This document shows, one piece after another, positions 62,802 to 64,000 of a stretch of 64,000 bases of DNA. A program made the translations under genes and the position numbers. Position 1 is the stretch's first letter. Each line of letters begins with the position of its first letter. The notes below the pieces were generated by a model, which was given only the letters and a program-made list of their open reading frames with translations, was not told the origin of the DNA and did not search any database. Source of the DNA: Eleginops maclovinus (Eukaryota > Chordata > Actinopteri > Perciformes > Eleginopidae); assembly GCF_036324505.1 (NCBI RefSeq), contig NC_086361.1, positions 7,324,328 to 7,388,327 of the forward strand, read 5' to 3'.

Positions 62802-64000
62802 CAAAACCACAGGTGTTAGGGAGGAAACCGGTAATGAATGGCTTCCAGAAGAATGTTAACAATGATTAATGAGTGGGGACAGCACGGAGGCAGCGGTGCC
62901 TGACATTGGAGCGAGCAGTCCAGCCGTGGCAAAAGCCGGCCTCGGCACAAAATCCATGCAGAGCTGCTCAGCGGAGGAGTTGGGCAAGCCAAGGACGGAC
63001 ATGTCAACCCCCTTTGCCATTCAAGAATCATAAACTGTTGCTTTATGGGAAGCGTAAATCTGTTTTCCCACAGTGGTCGCAATATGGCACCATCACTTTT
63101 TATTTACCCTCTTGGGATGAAACGAAGACCCATGACTGAGACGCCACTATAAAAAGTAGAGTTATATCCCCCTGTCACTGGGTGAATAAGTAGTCCTTTG
63201 GAAATATCTAAGTTAAAATAAGACTTTTTATAACCAAATGATTCCTCTGTTATCAGCAACAATTGACTATTGGATCTATTTTAGTTGCAACTTCAAAACA
63301 CTTCTTATCTTCTTTTGTAAAAGTGCGGATTGTTTCGTTTTGGATCTCCAAGTGAGATTATCCAAACATCTTCAGTTTCTATTGAAGAACCAAAACAGCC
63401 ACATGACCTTTTCTGGTGACTTGTTTCACTTCCAGTGTCCCTGCAATTTGTTCATTTTGCACTGTAATAGGCGTAAACCTTTTACAGTAAAGTTAAACTT
63501 ACTTGGAAAAAATACTTAACAGCTATAAAATGTAAAACTCAAATTGCATAGATATGTCCCTTGAGATATATTATTATATACATTAAATTATCAGATTATT
63601 AGCACTCATTTTCATATAGGCTATTATTGTTTAAGTATTAGACTGTTCATTTTCAAGCGTCTCATTTTGTCCACAAATTATTATTACATTTTCTGTAAAT
63701 ATAATACATAACACCTGATAAAAGGCTGCACTTTTAAGAACTGATTTTGAATGAAAATGTAAACAATTTAATCAAAAATATTTTGTGTAATTGCAGACAC
63801 TTTTAGTTTTTTTTACTTGAAGTTACTAGTTACTATGGTTCTCTGACAAGTGCTCATTTGCACATATCTCCCTCAATGCAACAATACAAGCCACCTAGTA
63901 ATTGGCAAAGAAATTAGAAATAATTGAAAGTTGCACTTGTAAATGTATGCCTCTCAAACCCTTATACAATATATGTCTTACAATTTGACTGTGCATCTTT
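62802..64000. other. Intergenic with GC-balanced block at 62860-63110
   Basis: 62860-63110 contrasts with the AT-rich surroundings and is open on both strands without a recognisable domain. It could be a conserved non-coding element. The remainder to the window end is AT-rich and unremarkable. Confidence 0.4.

Overview
The window is vertebrate nuclear DNA, most likely from a ray-finned (teleost) fish. The evidence is a spliced PAR-bZIP gene with long introns, about a dozen long (CA/TG)n arrays, Tc1-like and hAT DNA transposons, a Rex3-type non-LTR retrotransposon 3' end with its (GATG)n tail, and a tRNA-derived SINE fragment. No bacterial, organellar or CRISPR-like features were seen.

The one host gene I can support is on the + strand, from before base 1 to about 31 kb. 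It encodes a PAR-domain basic leucine zipper factor, best matched to dbp (D-site albumin promoter binding protein), a circadian output regulator related to hlf and tef. Four coding exons are visible: 2302-2591, 3685-3892, 24231-24433 and 27313-27528. Their phases agree throughout (1 in, then 0, 1, 0) and they give 305 residues ending in a complete PAR domain and bZIP. The first coding exon and the promoter must lie upstream of the window. A 20.3 kb intron separates the Ser/Pro/Gln-rich exon from the PAR exon. The 3' UTR probably reaches a poly(A) signal at 30960, with an earlier candidate at 28695.

The large intron (3893-24230) holds a nested transposon cluster at 7838-11425. The outer element has roughly 200-260 bp terminal inverted repeats and a remnant of an open reading frame. 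A degenerate hAT transposon (7946-10205) with a perfect 8-bp target duplication sits in its left arm. A hAT-type MITE (10459-11078) with a 7/8-matching target duplication sits in its reading frame. The same intron has several CACGTG E-boxes and a GC/GA-rich island at 14.04-14.46 kb that could be an internal promoter.

From about 31 to 64 kb I find no host gene. This stretch carries a GC-rich patch with a perfect PAR-bZIP D-box (31.9 kb), an internally deleted Tc1/mariner copy (33621-34150), a structurally complete Tc1-like transposon with an intact 340-codon transposase (38791-40393), SINE and Rex3 fragments (52.3 and 53.5 kb), a palindromic MITE-like repeat (59.9-60.4 kb), many microsatellites, and several moderately GC-rich blocks that look like candidate conserved non-coding elements.

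I found no clearly new biological system. The best leads are the nested transposon cluster with its unclassified outer element, the intact Tc1 copy, a possible NMD-linked alternative acceptor and a possible 12-codon microexon in dbp, and the intronic E-box and internal-promoter candidates.
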